From Aphrophora alni (taxonomy: Eukaryota; Arthropoda; Insecta; Hemiptera; Aphrophoridae): 64,000 bases of DNA. Both the position numbers and the translations under genes were made by a program. The notes under the pieces are model-generated. The model ran no database searches. It was not told the origin of the DNA and worked only from the letters and a program-made list of their open reading frames with translations. Location of the stretch: assembly GCA_963513935.1 (NCBI GenBank), contig OY740771.1, positions 9,577,138-9,641,137 on the forward strand. Reading direction: 5' to 3'. This document shows, one piece after another, positions 45,480 to 59,075 of the stretch (the first letter of the stretch is position 1; each line of letters opens with the position of its first letter).

Positions 45480-46019
45480 TATTTACATAAATGTATTGTT
45501 CTGAGGAGTATAATTTTAAAATTTGTCAAACAAATATTTCGCTGAACTACTTCTACGAAGTGATAATATAGAAGTGTCGCCATCTGTGGATTAAATCAAC
45601 TCGGTACGCTTTCAAATGCGAAGGGCACAACATGTGTCCTGCCTGTAATTAGGTCGATGATAGTGTCTTTAAAATTCCGAAACGCGCGCTGTCAACTCCA
45701 AGAATTGCATCGGATAACAAGGAATTGCACCGGTCTAAAGATAGAACTGAACCAGTCCTGGAGAAACCGCTCCTTGTAAGGAACAAAATGATCAGGTGTG
45801 TATCTCTTTCTTGCAAGGACTCTTTAGCCCAGTGTAGCATTGTGCTTACGTCATATGAGTATAGTACTTTCGCTGTAACTTTGGACTTTTACTTTTAATA
45901 TATTTGTTGTAGTGTAGAGAAAGTTATATGACGGTTCAAAAATTTTATGACGTCGTGGAAAAATATTCGTCTTAAGGTTCCCCAAGTCCAAAAAAAAAAT
46001 GTTTTTTTTTGTCTTATTT

Positions 46020-46245
46020 TTTATAGTGTTCTACAGCCCAAACTAATGGATCGATTTTGATCAAATTTGGTAGTTGGATATATTTTGAGACATTTAAAAA
46101 ATATCCAAAAATTTGGAGATAGCTGACATAAAACAAAACTCATAATCGTTATTTTCTCAAAATCTGCAATAACGATTTTGATCAAATTTTCCTAAAATGT
46201 ATCCTCTGAGCATCCAGACAAAGTTTATTGGTGGCCATCTTCCCC
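46020..46245. repeat. Repeat family 2 copy
   Basis: Best partner of 1-245; contains CGATTTTGATCAAATTTGGT and a second CGATTTTGATCAAATTTTCC. No coding content seen. Confidence 0.65.
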
Positions 46246-47394
46246 AAAAATTTGTTTCTGAAGTTTTCACTAAAAAAATTGCCCATGGAGTCATTTTAAT
46301 AATTAATTCGTTAAGGAATTTCTGTGGCAGTCGTGTATGTCTTTACCATAGAGGCGATTGTAATGTCAAATTAAACAGTGTTAATTGCAGATTTGCTGAA
46401 TATTACGTATTTTGTAATAAATCTATCATTTACGTGTTTCACAACAATTGTTAAAAAAAAAGAAAAAAAGACAATTGTTGGCTTGTTTAGAATGTTTCGA
46501 ACACTAATTCTATCCCAAAGGCTCTTTAAGTACCAACCAACGAGTTTATAATCCAATAGGTTTCCACAATAAAAACTTGCTGTTCAAAAGTTTAGTGTGT
46601 GCTTGCCAATTAAACACCAATACAAAGCTATGTAAAGAAATAAATACACACATCACCATAGCAACCGCAACAATGACATCTATTGCCAGCTGTTTTGAAT
46701 CACACAGAGTTTTCTTCAGATTTATGTAATATGTGAGCACAATTTTAATGTTAAATAAACCGGTAAAAGGTTTTCGGTTTCCAGGATCAGTCTGTAGTGG
46801 TAGATGTATATTTGTTCTAGAAGGAGATGAATATTATTTTTGTTTTGTGAGGAAGTTAGTGCAGTGTTTATTCTACCGTTGATATCTGTTTATTCCTTCT
46901 CGACCAGTCACACAAGAAACCGGTTCTACGTATTTTGCCTTCTTAGGCAGCCTGGGAATGTCCATATTCTCCAGAAATCTGAAAACCTGCTGAGCACAGT
47001 GTCGTTGGTTCAAGTTGAAGAGAGTAGTACATTGCGTCTAATTATCGCCCGTCATGCAAGTTTAGTTTATTTGTAATTAATTTACATTCAGTAGGAATGG
47101 TGTAATGAGCGTTACATCATCTGAAGTGTTATTTCAAAATTCTACAATCGTTGAACCGAAGTAAACCGACGTCCTGGAGTTAACGGTCAAAAAGGACAAG
47201 TTAATGGGGACCATCTTTGCACGTACCCAGCCCCATCATGCAATGTAATACAAGCAGATCCTCTAAAAGTAATGGCTAAAGTTTGTCTTTTGAGCCTTGT
47301 AAGAAATGTTAAATGGTAGACTATTGGTGGATCAAGGGGTCGTACTCAGGTAGAGTAAGTTTGTTACTGAACTAGTAATAATAAAATTGTGTGT

Positions 47395-47680
47395 ATAACT
47401 AGTTTCTTGACATCGGCTTACCAGGGTGGTCACGTGATCTCCACTCGTTTCCCTTGTGTGATTATCATATCTCTAGCTGACCTCGAAGATGTGAAGTACT
47501 CTCCACTCGCTACGCTCGTGTCGGTGACTTGTAACTATACAAATATCACATTTTTGGGGAGGCGAATGTTTGAAACTACTTTTTTTTTAAATAACTCCAT
47601 TTGTCGTCGTAGAACTGTGGAGGTTGGTACTACTGTATTACGTGCAGAATTGAAAACTGCAATTTTTCTTCTAATTTAGT
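47395..47680 (+). repeat. Dispersed repeat family 8, copy 2
   Basis: Plus-oriented partner of 22980-23235. A 96-codon ORF spans it but is not preserved in the other copy, so it is probably not a gene. Confidence 0.55.
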
Positions 47681-47937
47681 GTATCGTATGTTTAATAATA
47701 CAAAACTGTTGAAAATTATTGGCATTGTGCTTATCTCGATTTATCTAAAATTGAATAGGGTTCTACATGAGTACTAGTTCTCTAAACTAAGTTGTATGTT
47801 CATTGTGTGGACGATATCGTGCTCTATGACGACAGACGGACGCTATGTCGAAATTCGCTGTTTCGCTTTACTAAGGGCGTTTAACGTGAAGACGTTTTTT
47901 GTATCCTGGATAAGTAAAAATAAGTAACGACAAATTT

Positions 47938-47943
<6 letters not shown>

Positions 47944-47976
<33 letters not shown>
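47944..47976. repeat. Poly-A tract
   Basis: About 33 A followed by GGGAAAAAAGG. It could be a retroposon tail, but no recognisable body precedes it. Confidence 0.9.
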
Positions 47977-47978
<2 letters not shown>

Positions 47979-48271
47979 AAAAAAGGAAAATCCATACAAC
48001 GATTGGGTGTTTTCAAATACAGTAGTTCAACTTAAAGTAATCTTTACCCTTCTGTCCATACATAAATATCATTAGGTAATACTGACAATTTTAAATTTGT
48101 GTTTTCTGCAAATGATAGTTGTTTAAAAACAAATTCTGCTAAGAAAGTTTTAAAACTGCAGATGACCCGTTTCGCGATGGCGATGGTCACTATTTAATAT
48201 TTACAATTAAATAATATTCTTTCCAGATGTGAACACGAACTAATAGAAAATAAACTAAACAAATCTACCTC

Positions 48272-48372
48272 TCCCTAAGGGTCACTTATAGTGGGGTACG
48301 GGTCAGGTAATCCCATCTCCATCCGGATCTACAGCTTTCTTCACATAGCTTTGGGTTAGATCCCTCTGTTGC
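48272..48372 (+). repeat. SINE-like family 1, copy 10 (head only)
   Basis: Head (CCCTAAGGGTCACTTATAG), then GGATCTACAGC and TTGGGTTAGATCCCTCT; truncated right after the B-box-like motif. Confidence 0.65.
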
Positions 48373-48979
48373 CATAGCAATTAAACAATACACAAAGTAT
48401 CTGAATCATTCCCAAAATCAAATAAAACGAACCAAAACCGTCAGTTCAGAGGTTGTCGAACAAAAAGTGGAAATGGACGCCGTTTTTGATATATTTAAAG
48501 AAATCTCTAAGCTTAACACCGGGTTAAAGTTAATTTGTAATTAATTAAAATCTTACTAAAAAATGGCTGTCCACTTAACAGTGTTCTAACAAATACTGTA
48601 CACTTTAAAGTAAACAAATATAAATTTCGTGTGAAACCCAAAAAGGAAAAGTGGCTAAATGAAGTTAAATCGGCACCTGTATATTCTGTAAACCCCAAAA
48701 CAGCTTCTACAGATGAACGGGCCTATATGTAGGTAAATGAGAACTGTATTGACATTATAATTTGACCGAAATCTGTAGAGTCAATTTTGAGAAATTACAA
48801 TTTCAAATTTGTGTTTTCTGCAAATAGTAGGCCAATTTCCCGCCCGAATAGTCTAGATTTTGATTTTAAAAAACAAATAAAATTACAGACAGCTGCCTAG
48901 AATCGTCCTTGTCATTAAAGTTAACACCCAGTCGTAAAGTTTGACACTTTCGGCGTCGGTTTAACGAACCCATTGTCCT

Positions 48980-49249
48980 CTACCATTGTTTGAAACATTT
49001 GAATAATGTAAAACCTAAGTTTGGTCCTTTTGGAATTCCACAGCACATTCCTAGCAGGACTTTCCCTTCGTATCGGACGTATAGCAGCGACTGCTCCACA
49101 TTTCCAATTCTAAGAGGTTTTGTGTTTTTAAAAGCGTGGGATAGTCGAGCGGACTGATCCGTGACTGGACTACGTAGTGTCGGAGCTGTGATCAACTTTT
49201 CCCTTTCAATATTGTATTGCGGTGTCAACACTGTCAAGTAAACACACAA
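48980..49249 (-). pseudogene. Possible decayed non-LTR RT fragment
   Basis: An 89-codon minus-strand ORF includes GIPKGPNLGFTLF, which resembles the RT block G-V-P-Q-G-S-x-L-G-P-x-L-F of LINE reverse transcriptases, preceded by PLRIGNVEQSLL. No YxDD follows within reach. Assignment rests on one motif. Confidence 0.3.
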
Positions 49250-50644
49250 AGTTGTCGATTTGCTTTCTGTTATGACTGTAACACGTTGTCTAAGTTTGGG
49301 TTTTAAAACATGAAGGATGTATGCTACTGTCGGAGGAAAATAAGACCTGATCCGCGGAAATACAATAATAGTGTGTTCAAACTGGCGCCCAACTCTCGAC
49401 TTCCCACCTGATAGGTCACAGTTCTCGTATTTGGACGACTCAATACTTGATGATTTGATATTGGATTAGGGCTTTTCCATTTTCGTATTCTTTAAAAACA
49501 GCTTTGATAAAACAAATATAATATCGCACAATGTACAACGCTTCTGTGCCCTTTTTAAATAATAATTCTAAAGTGTAATAAAAAATTTGAAATTCCAAAC
49601 AGTATTACATTAAAGTTGGATATACGGTATTCTGAAATGAATGATTCTAAACACATAGGCCTATATAAAAGAATTAAAGTATGCCTGATATAAAGTAAAA
49701 AAGCGAAAGAAATGTAATAACGATTTTGGTGATATTTTTAACTTATAATTTTAAAACGTAATAAAAAATTTGATATTATTACAGTACTGATACCAAACAC
49801 GTATACCGTGTGTTCCAAAAGTCCCGGACCGGTTCAATAACTTAAAAACCAAAACAATATGTTTTACCTATCCCCAAAATTGGTGGTTAAGGAGCAACTC
49901 AATAATCTTAAATGGAAATCTCCATCGAGTAAACACTCATGTTAAAGAGCTTATTTAGTATAATACTACTGTACAAACTAGAGTTTAATATCCTGCTCCT
50001 ATCTAAAATGGCGACCGTTTAAATATTTGACACAGCTATTTTACTTTATTTATTTCATTCACAATTAGATGCCGAATACGGGATCGAAATGTATTGAAAG
50101 CATTTGTGACCGTTAGTTGTAAACGTAATTAATATTATATAATATTTGAAATAGTATTAATGACTATTACAGGGTGTACAAAAGTGACATGTTAGTTGAT
50201 GTAATTTTATAAAGTGAGCTCCGGAGGGCGGAGGTTTACTCATATGTGATTAAAAGCTCAATAAGAAATACATAATCCTAGTTTCCCTTCTCACCTGTAA
50301 AAATACATTTAGGGAGGACACTGAAGATTATTATTTTTGTTTTTGCGGATGTACAAGTTAGTGCATTATTTTTGTTTATCGCTCTAAGCATTGCGAGTAT
50401 CACAATAAGTTCTAATAATGTAGCAATGTCTCAGTCATTACAAAGGATTGCCATTGTATTTACACAAAGACAATACACGTTACAAGCAATGCGCTACATG
50501 CACGTGTCCCTCCCGGCCTCTGCCAAGCCCTCTCTCGTGTTTCACAATGTACCGAGAGTCTGTGATACCGGATATACATGAATACTTGGCAGGCAGCTAA
50601 TAATTTATGACGCGCTAGCTTGATATCTAACTTTGATATTTTAT
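49250..50644. other. No gene recognised
   Basis: Contains ends resembling mariner-type repeats (CCGTGTGTTCCAAAAGTCCC near 49807 and ACAGGGTGTACAAAAGTGAC near 50169), possibly the borders of one decayed element. Confidence 0.4.
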
Positions 50645-50852
50645 TAATTTTAAGGTGAAAAAAAACCTTTGTTATCATCCCTCATGAAAAAGAAGATCTC
50701 GAATACTCTAATAGCGTCAGGAGTCGGAAAAGAACAAGAGTTGGTTAAGAGGAACCTGATGGGAAAGATGGAAACGAAGACTCTAACTCAAGACTAAATG
50801 AAGAAAGGTGTGTAGATCCAGGAAAGATCCCTCGGGATTGTCATGTTTACTA
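50645..50852 (-). repeat. SINE-like family 1, copy 11
   Basis: From TTTTAAGGTGAAAAAAAACC to CCCTCGGGATTGTCATG, with AGAACAAGAGTTGGTTAAGA in the centre. Confidence 0.7.
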
Positions 50853-51238
50853 ACCAAAAAAGTTTGTCAAAACTATTTCTACAACATTAAACACTCTAAA
50901 TTCTATAAAAAATACACTTGGAGTGCTTTAAAATAGCTTCTAAAAACTTTCCTGTCTGAAGACTGCCTTAGTTAAAGGGAAGACTGATATCTCGATGACC
51001 AAGCAGAAAAGCTTATTGTTATAATACAAAATTCGCTGAAACAACTTATAGCGCCCTCTACATTTGACATTCCAAACCACTCACAACTGGATGACACTTG
51101 AACAAAATAGAGGATTGCCGTGTGAAGCTCTTCTATTTTTAAGTAATTTTGACTATAGATACATTTTACAAACCTCTGAACGATAGACATGTTCAAAGCT
51201 CTGATATTTTTTATTCACACATTAAGTTGTAACAAATA

Positions 51239-51694
51239 CAGGGTGGCTGAAAAGAAACCTGCACCCCCTCAACTTTTTTGTTATTTGAAAGCGGTTTGCG
51301 CCATTCTATTTTGGAGGTAGGGGACACTTTTCATGACAAAATAATGCAATTAGACATTCAAATATCTAAAAAAAAATAGTTAAGGGGTGCAGGTTTCTTT
51401 TCAGCCATTTTACTTTTTGGGCCGCCATTTTGTTTAGGATAATCGGATTGATATTTCAATTACAGATTCTTTCTCGTCTTTTCATTACGAACAAAATGAC
51501 GTATCACATGTCTGTCCTATTTGGAATATTTTGTAGGGTTACCCCTCCCCCTTTGGGCTCCGGGACCCAAATTTGAAAATTATTTTGTCATGAAAGGTGT
51601 CCCCTACCTCCAAAATAGAATGGAGCAAACCGCTTTCAAATATCTCCAATAACAAAAACGTTGAGGGGGTGCAGGTTTTTTTTCAGCCACCCTG
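51239..51694. mobile_element. Mariner-like MITE (456 bp) with long TIRs
   Basis: Inverted ends of about 115 bp, starting CAGGGTGGCTGAAAA, with only small indels between the arms. TA duplicates flank it (51237-51238, 51695-51696). The interior has no ORF. Confidence 0.85.
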
Positions 51695-51711
51695 TATATA
51701 TACAGTTGTGG

Positions 51712-51754
<43 letters not shown>
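51712..51754. repeat. (AT)n microsatellite
   Basis: About 21 AT units, starting 18 bp right of the mariner-like MITE. Confidence 0.95.
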
Positions 51755-51758
<4 letters not shown>

Positions 51759-51984
51759 AATGGTTATTTTAGTGTTCATAAGATTTTAATTTTCTACTTT
51801 TCCAAAAAACTTCATGCTAAATTTTATACAGTAACGCGAAATTCTTTAAAACTACCGATTATTTGTTATAAACTATTATTTCTGAAATAAGTAATACCCT
51901 GTCGAGTATCTTGGTGGTATAGTTTTGTTCATAATTTAGGTTATATACATATAAATAAAAGAGACAAGCGTATGGTAATACCAC

Positions 51985-52600
51985 ACGCCTTAGGTCTGTA
52001 GGCATAGAGGGACAGTGAGTTTTATAAAGTGTTTCAATCGTACAGGCGGACACGCGCGTAAAATTATAACTATCCTTGATTTAACCTACGGTCTCTAATC
52101 ATTGAAAATGCAATCCATCTTTTAATGGCTATTGAATTGTCTCGCCATCTCACAAAAATTGCTTTTAGAATGTATACGTTAAGCATTTCACATTATGTGT
52201 CGTCCTACAAAAACCTGTAATATATGATTTCGCACTGCAATTTAATTTCAAATCCAAATAATGTTTTTTTCAGATTTGTAGGTCACGCCATGCTCAAGTT
52301 AGACGGGGAAAGAATGAAGGGCATGATATCTGACGCTTTAAATTTGATCTAGCGTCAAATAAACATACATATTCGTAATCAGAATAACTTCTAGTTTTTT
52401 TTTATACCTCACAGATAAAATTTTTCTACTAAATAGTTTTTGCCCAAGGTAAATAAAAATTACGCCAAGGTAATTTTTTTTTGTTACCGCTATATTTTTC
52501 CTTTATGTGAGACAATACAAACAATGTATATATACAAAGGTTGAATTGTATAGGATTTATCGTCTTGTTTTTTAAACTGGTTGTGTCTAACAGACGTTGT
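51985..52600. repeat. Dispersed repeat family 6, copy 2
   Basis: Diverged copy of 21205-21905; left end GGTCTGTAGGCATAGAGGGA, right end with GTTGTGTCTAACAGAC. Confidence 0.75.
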
Positions 52601-52721
52601 TTAAAATGATTACCGATTTTCGGAAACATCATTTTCATCGAGTGTAAATCAAAAGGAAAATTCGAAAAAACGTGGTTATTGGACATTTTATCTGTGTCTA
52701 ATTTGATTCCACTATTTCCAC

Positions 52722-52965
52722 CCCTTAAGGGTTATCTATAGTGAGTATAGCAATCCCGATGGTATCTAGCTGGATCTACAACTTCTTCATGCAGTATTGG
52801 TTTAGATCCCTCTCTTTCCTATCAGTTCTCTCTTGACCAACTCTTGTTCTTTTACGACCCTGACGCTATTCGAGAGCTAAGGGATCATTATTTTATGTTG
52901 TTTTCTTCATTTTCGTGCAAGGCAATTATGACCGAAAGGTTTTTCGCCTTTAAACAACAAGGAAA
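52722..52965 (+). repeat. SINE-like family 1, copy 12
   Basis: Plus-oriented nearly complete copy: TCTAGCTGGATCTACAAC, TTTAGATCCCTC, GACCAACTCTTGTTC, and 3' end TTCGCCTTTAAACAACAAGG. Confidence 0.75.
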
Positions 52966-53629
52966 AAATACACTATTATCGATTTTTTTTTCTTGTCACA
53001 AACACGGTTTAAATAATTGCTCGCCGAATGTTTACTAACTTAAAAAAAAAAAATATATATATTTTTTTATCTTCAATCCTAGAACCAATTTATATAATTT
53101 GTCGCCTACCAACAAAATATGTTCCGTGGAAAGAGTTGTTCTAAAAATCATTTGACTCAAAATAACTCTTTCTTAAGTGTAGCATATCCAGCGTAACATG
53201 CGGAACATACGAGTTTACATGCTTTGGTCGCGTAGACAAAACAACACCTGTGTCCTGAGGTTAGGGTGAAGTTCATTGGCTTACGTTTTTATAGTTTATG
53301 TAAACGTTTAAAGTTCAGCAATCGTTATAACATGAAATGTGCATAGATCATGAAGTATAGAACACGTTTGGATTTTACTTTGTCCTTTAAAGTACGTTTT
53401 AAACTTTAATTGGCTATAATTTATTTGCTTTTTTTTTTTTTAAATAAAGTATATAAATTGTTTTAGAATTAAACAGCATTTAGTTGTAAAAAAAAACTTA
53501 AAATGAAGCCAAATTCTTACTTGTTAGGATCATCACGACAGGTGTTCGAAGTGGCCGCCATTCCTAGATAAACAACATTTATCTGAGGAATGTTTTGAAT
53601 GATTGCTTCTTAAAGTTCTTCAAAGACCT

Positions 53630-54020
53630 TCATTTACGATTGAAGCACTTCCTGACCTCTTGATGTCACCAACGGACCCGGTGGTTTCAAACTTACCAAC
53701 AAGGTTTTTATACGCGACTACACTGTCCCTCAAACCGTTGAAGTACCAAACTTTCTTAACCCGGCTGATAAACTCCGTTCACATTCATAATAACACTGAA
53801 TCTATGCGTGTTTGTAAAGGTAAAGTTTTGATTGAATAAAAAAAAAAATCAATTAACTTGTTCTACTACAAGTTTCCCATCTACTAAATTCCTGTGTTTA
53901 AAATGAGCCAACAATGAGAAAACTCGTTCCTAAGACAACAAATAAATAGCAATGAAAATAACAGCTGTTGTTTTAATAAATCCCCATTATATCTGCAAAT
54001 AATAAAGAGTTTTTCTCTGG
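53630..54020 (+). repeat. Dispersed repeat family 7, copy 2
   Basis: Shares ACTGAATCTATGCGTGTTTG and the AATAACACTGAAT region with 8560-8945. A 78-codon ORF begins at 53603. No known family recognised. Confidence 0.7.
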
Positions 54021-54282
54021 GATTGGACACAGTACCTATTTCAAAGTTTTTAGATAAGTTACAATCAAAAAATATTAATTTAATACTGTAGTCTCTTTTA
54101 ACCAGTTTTATCTTTTCTTGAATTTCAGTATATGGTAACTTTGTAATAATAAATCAAAATAATCAATAAATTGAATGTAGCCTACTCTTTAAGAATTACC
54201 TCTCAAAATCTAACCGGATTCCTACCAGTCATGTAGATTTTTCGTTAGAAAATTTCACTTCTGTAGGATGTGTATTTTTTTA

Positions 54283-54545
54283 TTGTTGTTTAAAGATGAA
54301 AAACTTCTCAGTATCATCGCCGTATAAATAAGGAAGAAAAGATTATAAAATAAAGACTACTACCCCTAGAATAGTCTAATAGTATGTGGATCGGAAAAGA
54401 ACAAGAGTTGGTCAAGAGAGATTATTATAGGAAATATGAAAGAGAGGGATCTAACCCAATACTACATGAAATAAGATCTACATTCAGCTTATGTTTCTAA
54501 ATTGTCAACCCCTGTACTCAATGTAGTTAGCATCTAAGATGGAAT
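54283..54545 (-). repeat. SINE-like family 1, copy 13
   Basis: Full-length diverged copy containing GGAAAAGAACAAGAGTTGGT and GAGAGGGATCTAACCCAA. Confidence 0.7.
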
Positions 54546-56654
54546 GTAGTCTTTTTTACGTTTTATAGAAAAATGTAGGCCTACTTGACTTTTAAAATTA
54601 CGTTCTTGTGTATTATACGGACCCCTTTTTTGTACATCGAGCAGAAATTAATTAAAATAATACTACAATTATATATATTAATGACGTAACCTAAACTATT
54701 TCTGGTGATTCTTGCTATCTCAAATCTGATCTACATTTTTGTTTACCATAAACCCAAATAGGTTATGTTAGGCCAGGTTATGTTATATATTAAAATAGAC
54801 TTATGAAACTATTCATCTTAGAACCAACATAAGTTAATAAATCAGGAAAATAACAAAACAAACCGCTATTATGTACAAACAGTGATTCTCGTAAGAGTGT
54901 TGTAGCAGTACTGACTTCGTAGTGGCGCAGTCTAGACAGGATGAATGTCCGAACATAAAAAGGATTTGAGTGGGGAGAACGAAAGTCGCAGTTGTTATTT
55001 TTGTTTACGCCAGTAGACAAATAACAGAACCCAAAAGTATGTTTCGAATTTGAAATTATTAAAAAAGGGTTAGGGTATGTATTCAAAAAAATTCATATTA
55101 AATAGAGCCATTAAATACATAAAGCGTTACCATATCAGTACAAAGTTTATGTCAACTTTAATTACCATGTGATTTTTCCCAACAGCTGTTACAAATATGT
55201 TGGGTTTATTTTTAGGTTATGTTTAACATTCGGACGTGACACAGTGTTGTCTTACCGTAAAATAGATAATCACTTTAGATTAATTAACCCCTGACCTATT
55301 ATATTTAGAATGTTTTCTAAATGATCAATAAAGTAACAAAAAATAGATTCCTTTATAGTCCGTTTATAGGTTACAACGATTATATTTCGGCGAAGTTATG
55401 ACTTAGGGTATCAGTAAAAGATTATATTAATGAGTTAAGTTTTATATATCCGCCTCAGTTTGGAGTTTAACTTTATGAAAGCTATCCGGTGGCCGCTATT
55501 GGTAATTATTGTAAATTTGATAAACGCCATTATGGTATTTGCCCAGCCCTTGGATTACTTATTTAGTCCCTTTTGTGTGTTTGTGAATTATTTCATTCGG
55601 CAATACTTCTTTTACCTTCTTTTTGTATTCTGTTATAGAAATAATGTCCTATTAAAAAAAATAAGTAAAAAAACCTGCAACGTTGCTTGTTTGAAAATCG
55701 AATTGATATTTTAAGCATATAAGGCACGTTAGGTATCAAGGAATTTTCTCCTCTTTACGTTTCTACAGTAACACAATATACAGGGTGATACTTTTATCTT
55801 GTGCTCTATTCGTATCTTAATCTGATGAAAAACTGTAAATGGGGGAACGTTGTTACTTTTTTATGTAACTTAAAAATCCGTTTTGCAAACTGCGAAAAAT
55901 GGCCACCATTTTCCAATATGTCTGCCAAGTTTTAAATTTATTATGAAGAGAATTACTTTTTAGTATTTATATACAATAGCAATTGCAGTTATTAAGGTTA
56001 GTGTGTATTTTACTTCTTAACCTTAATAATTGCAATTACTACCAGTAGTAATTGTAGTTATTAAGATTAGTGTGTGTTGTACCTCTGAAGATACCTCAGT
56101 GCTATTGGAATGTACATAAGGTAGAATAAACATAACTATACAGTCTTTGTGTTGTTAGTGTTTTGGGTAATTTTCTTTCATTAAACTATAGATGTAGTCG
56201 TTTGTAATATAAATTTTAATTCACTTTTTTCATGTTTGAGGGCTTGTAAATTGCATATTCTCAGTTTAGAAAAACGACGTTAGTTCTGTCTTATAGGAAA
56301 TTTAATGTAGTTTTTTTTTTTTTTAATGGGATCACTTTACTTACTAGGTGAAAAATAAAATAAGAAAATTGAATTATTAACTGAAAAGTCACTTTTTTTC
56401 CTAAGAGAAAGTGGGGGGGGATTTATAGACTATCTGTTAAACGATGCTAGATAGGATGAGGTTTTTATGATTAATTTTAATTTTATCACGCAGATTTGTT
56501 TTGGCACATTGTTCATCTCCACACTGTATATGTAGTGTTTTAAAGGAAATAAATTGATTTATTGATTGATTGTACAAAAATTCAGGTTCGTTAAATTATC
56601 TGTAAAGAAACAGAAAATGAGGTAAGGATTTTGTGAAGATTAAATGACCCAAAC
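54546..56654. other. No gene recognised
   Basis: AT-rich. A hydrophobic 84-codon ORF (55460-55714) looks like a composition artefact. TACAGGGTGATAC at 55780 is another mariner-type end. A TTAAGGTTAGTGTGT repeat occurs near 55995 and 56062. Confidence 0.45.
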
Positions 56655-56898
56655 CATAGAAGAAGGAATTAGAATAAGAAAGTCACAGGTATATGCTCTA
56701 TCGTGATACAAAAGATCCTTAGTTTGGTTACTGGACAACAGAAAGCGCTGTAGCATCGGGACAAAAAGGCTTGGCTACTGTATCACAAGTACCGATGCTA
56801 CTCGCGCTTTCTGTTGTCCAGCAACCAAACTAAGGATATTTTGTATCTGGCTGTTTAACATGGGCTGTGACTTTCTTATTCTAATTCCTTCTTCTATG
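56655..56898. mobile_element. Palindromic MITE-like element (244 bp)
   Basis: CATAGAAGAAGGAATTAGAA at the left is matched by its complement ending at 56898. The arms of about 100 bp also share TCCTTAGTTTGGTT and ACAGAAAGCGC. No clear TSD seen. Confidence 0.8.
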
Positions 56899-56971
56899 CC
56901 CACAAACTCGTGTGCAAATTAGCAAGTTGAACAGTATTACGTTTCTGAAATAGTTCTTAGAATACGATGAG

Positions 56972-57044
<73 letters not shown>

Positions 57045-57080
57045 TCCCCCCCCCTCTCTCTCTCTCTCTCTCCCTCTCTT
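56972..57080. repeat. (CT)n microsatellite with C-run interruption
   Basis: CT repeat broken by CCCTCTCCCCCCCCCT near 57040-57055. Confidence 0.95.
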
Positions 57081-58100
57081 TTTAGCTCATTTTGAGGTTA
57101 TGTTTAAATCATTTCTCAAAATAAGTGAGCTAGTACACCGTAAAAGTTATTCTCTAATGCAATCAATTACTCACAGATCAGATGTAAATAATCACACGCG
57201 CAGAATCTACATGTCATTACGGAATCCATTGTTTATCTATTAGCTTTCCAATTGTATCGATGTGTACTTAACATACCGAACAAATAAAACTGCGGAACAA
57301 CTGGTTACAGAGTTGTAGCACATTCTACTTGTCACCCAATGTCGATAGGTAATTTCTCCGACCGGCGTCACTCGCGTTCAACTCGTGTCGGATAATGTTA
57401 GGTGTCGCTAGACAATTTCTCCAACGGCGTCACTTGTTGCGACCTCCCCCTATCTTTGATCTTCACGTCTTTAAGTTTTAGCTGTATATCATTTGTTGGG
57501 AGTTTGCTGTATCAATCCACTTTCGTATTGAAAAAATTTAAAGATAAACTGAAATCGGTTTATTGCTTACAATCTATTTATTGTTTGTAATTGCTAGTAA
57601 TTACTTCACTTTCCAGTAGTGATGGCTCGACTTATTATGCTAATGACATGTTGGCTGTTAATTTTACAAAATGGAGATTTGGCAGGACTACCGCAGGGTA
57701 ACTCGTTATATTAACTATGTCAAAGTAAAATTAAACATTTGTGAAATTACTTACCGTATTCATATTGAGTTTTATACATAAAGGCACACACACTGACACA
57801 GATTCTCTCCTTCAATATTTTCGTAATATTTCAATAAAGACTCTTATAATAAAACATTATCTTAAATACATTCATACACAAATAACTTTTGTGTCTCTTG
57901 TAAATGTTTTGTAGAGTTAAAAGGTTTTCCAGATATTCAATATTAAATATTTTAAACGACCGCCATTTTGAAAATATACAAAATAAAGTCTTTGTTTCGG
58001 CGGTGCACTTACAAAATACGTATACTAAATCTGAACTCAAGATAAGATCTTAACTACTTCCAAAGTTTTAATTTTTGTAAAAAAAAACAAAATGATGAAT

Positions 58101-59075
58101 ATCTGGAATATTAACATTTTCTGAAACATTATTTTAAAGTTTGGCTGCCTATATATGGGACACTCTGTATATGATTTAATCCCTCTTTTGGAAAATCAAG
58201 GAAGACGCTCGTAATCCGTTCTCTCTATTGTCTAAGTCTTCAATTATATATAGCCTATATGATAAACTTCACTATAGCATTTATTGTTGACGTTTCCTTA
58301 AATAAAAAAAAACTCCATATCTTAACAGCCTTCACGGGAATATTAACATATCTGGAATATTAACATTTTCTGAAACATTATTCTAAAGTTTGGCTGCCTA
58401 TATATGGGACACTCTGTATATGATTCAATCCCTCTTTTGGAAAATCAAGGAAGACGCTCGTAATCCGTTCTCTCTATTGTCTAAGTCTTCAATTATATAT
58501 AGCCTATATGATAAACTTCACTCTAGCATCTATTGTTGATTTTCCTTAAAAATAAAAAAAAAACTCCATATCTTAACAGCCTTCACGGGAATATTAACAT
58601 ATCTGGAATATTAACATTTTCTGAAACATTATTCTAAAGTTTGGCTGCCTATATATGGGACACTCTTTATATGATTCAATCCCTCTTTTGGAAAATCAAG
58701 GAAGACTCTCGTAATTCGTTCTCTATTGTCTAAGTCTTCAATTATATATAGCCTATATGATAAACTTCACTATAGCATTTATTGTTGATTTTCCTTAAAA
58801 AAAAAAACTCCATATCTTAACAGCCTTCACGGGAATATTAACATATCTGGAATATTAACATTTTCTGAAACATTAACTAAAGTTTGTCTGCCTATATATG
58901 GGACACTCTTTATATGATTCAATCCCTCTTTTGGAAAATCAAGGAAGACGCTCGTAATCCGTTCTCTCTATTGTCTAAGTCTTCAATTATATATAGCCTA
59001 TATGATAAACTTCACTATAGCATTTATTGTTGATTTTCCTTAAAAAAAAAAACTCCATATCTTAACAGCCCAGGT
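58101..59075. repeat. About 248-bp tandem repeat, 4 copies
   Basis: ATCTGGAATATTAACATTTT starts at 58101, 58350, 58601 and 58845. The unit contains GGCTGCCTATATATGGGACA and CTTAACAGCC; the A-run length varies between copies. Confidence 0.95.

Noticed and set aside
55460..55714. 84-codon membrane-like ORF
   Set aside because: Hydrophobicity follows from T-rich sequence; no conserved motif, no repeat or splice support.
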